Assembly: GCA_934589225.1 (NCBI GenBank)
Contig: CAKTNS010000023.1
Location: 1 to 43,775, forward strand
Source: an uncultured Oscillospiraceae bacterium
GTDB lineage: Bacteria; Bacillota; Clostridia; Oscillospirales; Oscillospiraceae
Direction: 5' to 3'
DNA length: 43,775 nucleotides
The translations under genes and the position numbers were made by a program. Shown in pieces: positions 42,620 to 43,775 of this stretch (the stretch's first letter is position 1; every line of letters begins with the position of its first letter). The notes beneath the pieces were generated by a model that worked only from the letters and a program-made list of their open reading frames with translations, ran no database searches and was not told the origin of the DNA.

Positions 42620-43290
42620 GAAAGAAAGTTGACAGTTGAAAGTTGACAGTTTTTTTGAGAACGGACGTGTCCGTTTTGGAAATACGTCGGTTAAAACAAA
42701 CACCAATCAGCGAAACCGTAGGGAACGGCCTATGTGCCGTTCCGGGAGCGTAACGAATAGAACCTGTGTGGAAGAACGGTATTACCCACCGACGTGTATG
42801 TAGGGGCGGCTATTAGCCGCCCGCCACGTTGCAGATATAACCTGTGTGGTTGAATGGTTCCACGCAATGTAGTGGCGATGATTCATCGCCACATGCAACG
42901 TAACGAATACAACCCGTGTGGATGAATGGTACCACCCACCGGTGTGTCTGTAGGGGCGGCAATCTGCCGCCCGCTACGTCCCGAGGACAACCTGTGTGGT
43001 TGAATGGTATTACCTATCGATATGTCATCCCGACCGAAATGAAATGGAGTGGAGGGATTTTCCCAAATTGCGAGAATAACCAACACAAGGTAAAACCTGC
43101 AACTTGGGAAGATTCCTCGACTCGCTTCGCTCCCTCGGAATGACATGTCGATGAGTGGTACCATTCATCCACACGGGTTGTATTCGTTATGTTGCATGGC
43201 GATGAATCATCGCCGCTACATTGGGTGGTACCATTCAACCGCACAGGTTGCATTCGAAACGTGGCGGGCGGCAGGTTGCCGCCCCTACAT
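42620..43290. repeat. Intergenic repeat mosaic before the rRNA operon
   Basis: No gene is supported. In order: heptad array (42628-42657), GGAACGGC palindrome (42718-42745), GGCGGC modules (about 42801-42867 and 42951-43015), ATTCATCGCC palindromes (about 42866-42900 and 43185-43225), the second 124-bp type element (43023-43145), and a third GGCGGC module in opposite orientation (about 43224-43290). Confidence 0.75.
43023..43145 (+). repeat. Second copy of the 124-bp MITE-like element
   Basis: Ends TGTCATCCCGA (43023-43033) and TCGGAATGACA (43135-43145) match those at 3604-3727 with one mismatch. The internal GGGAAGATTCCTCGACTC block matches in the opposite orientation, so the centre is inverted relative to the first copy or is a palindrome half read the other way. 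Confidence 0.7.
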
Positions 43291-43374
43291 GGGTGTACTA
43301 TTTTCCGCCTCCGGCGCACGTTTGTCTTTATCCATCTTGCCCAAAAAAGAATGTCGAAATTTGGTAAAAAACAC

Positions 43375-43403
43375 TTGACAAACAGGTGGCGCTGTGGTAA
43401 CAT
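43375..43403 (+). promoter_or_regulatory. rRNA promoter P1
   Basis: TTGACA (43375-43380) and TAACAT (43398-43403) with a 17-bp spacer. An A-rich stretch (AAATTTGGTAAAAAACAC) just upstream could be an UP element. Confidence 0.7.
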
Positions 43404-43489
43404 ATGCAAGCTGTCTGATGAACGGCCTCCAAATGGCCCGGAGGGCGGCGAAACACTGAAAAATAGCTTGAAAAAAGTTAAAAAAGGGC

Positions 43490-43518
43490 TTGACAAGTTA
43501 TTAAGAATGTGTTAATAT
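43490..43518 (+). promoter_or_regulatory. rRNA promoter P2
   Basis: TTGACA (43490-43495) and TAATAT (43513-43518) with a 17-bp spacer, preceded by spaced A runs (AAAAATAGC, AAAAAAG, AAAAAAG) suited to an UP element. About 195 bases before the 16S start. Confidence 0.75.
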
Positions 43519-43524
43519 AACGGA

Positions 43525-43634
43525 GTTCAAGCGCAAGCGAGAACGGCTGCATCTTGTAAATTGAATAACGTAAAGACAAACTATAACACCTTGGACAATT
43601 AATGGAATTGTTTAAGCGTAAGCGAAAAACAGCC
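43525..43634 (+). other. Duplicated structured motif in the rRNA leader
   Basis: GTTCAAGCGCAAGCGAGAAC (43525-43544) and GTTTAAGCGTAAGCGAAAAAC (43610-43630) are two copies of one motif. Outer bases pair in both (GTTC/GAAC and GTTT/AAAC), with compensating changes. They may be antitermination or RNA processing signals; I cannot tell which. Confidence 0.5.
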
Positions 43635-43713
43635 AACGAAAATTCTTGAGTAATTAATGCTAGAAGCAGATTATTCAAAAACTTGATTTGAAGCCTTTAG
43701 GCTTTAGATACAA

Positions 43714-43775
<62 letters not shown>

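Overview
The window looks like a chromosome segment of a GC-rich, low-oxygen gut Clostridia, most likely an Oscillospiraceae-type bacterium. This is inferred from the clostridial gene content (FtsH, a PF06541-type membrane protein pair, a CyuA-type cysteine desulfidase, a DivIVA-like coiled coil), strong AGGAGG-type ribosome binding sites, sigma-A promoters with 17-bp spacers, and the first 62 or so bases of a bacterial 16S rRNA at the right end. The genus cannot be fixed from the sequence alone.

Layout. 1-3210: glmS, a dCMP deaminase and an Fe-S-type Rrf2 regulator. 4243-16943: a compact phage-derived cassette. A leftward repressor/ImmA pair faces a rightward operon: small peptide, zinc-ribbon protein, small and large terminase, portal, Prp-like cysteine protease, scaffold, N4-gp56-type major capsid protein, adaptor/tail proteins and phiLC3-type holin. 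No integrase, replication gene, tape measure or endolysin is visible. 17002-20481: leftward tatD, aminotransferase and a MOP-family flippase. 21149-26418: a DivIVA-like protein, two divergent PF06541 membrane proteins, ftsH and a family 8 glycosyltransferase. 27219-28995: an orphan RelB antitoxin with a truncated toxin, and cyuA. 29173-32711: a three-gene membrane signalling operon. 33179-35979: the proline operon proB-proA-proC. 36036-37139: a tandem repeat array with one unit carrying a DUF559 nuclease. 37207-42485: a TIM-barrel protein, a solute-binding lipoprotein with a 5'-nucleotidase-like C-terminus, and a hybrid histidine kinase. 43375-43775: two rRNA promoters, leader and the 16S start.

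The long intergenic regions are mosaics of short structured repeats: two related families of double-hairpin (REPIN-like) elements, a 124-bp inverted-repeat element, GGCGGC palindromes linked to a GGTACC-containing arm, GGAACGGC palindromes, and heptad arrays of TGACAGT/TGACAAT. They sit between transcription units. A separate large-palindrome element lies inside the phage operon.

Two signals stand out. First, the 36.0-37.1 kb array suggests an autonomous/non-autonomous relationship. Short copies share the ends, ribosome binding site, start region and C-terminal junction of a DUF559 nuclease element but lack about 312 bp of its middle, as MITEs do relative to their parent. Second, the phage cassette carries its own Prp-like protease beside a scaffold and a capsid protein that both bear a ribosomal-protein-L27-like LQLFAE cleavage motif near the N-terminus.
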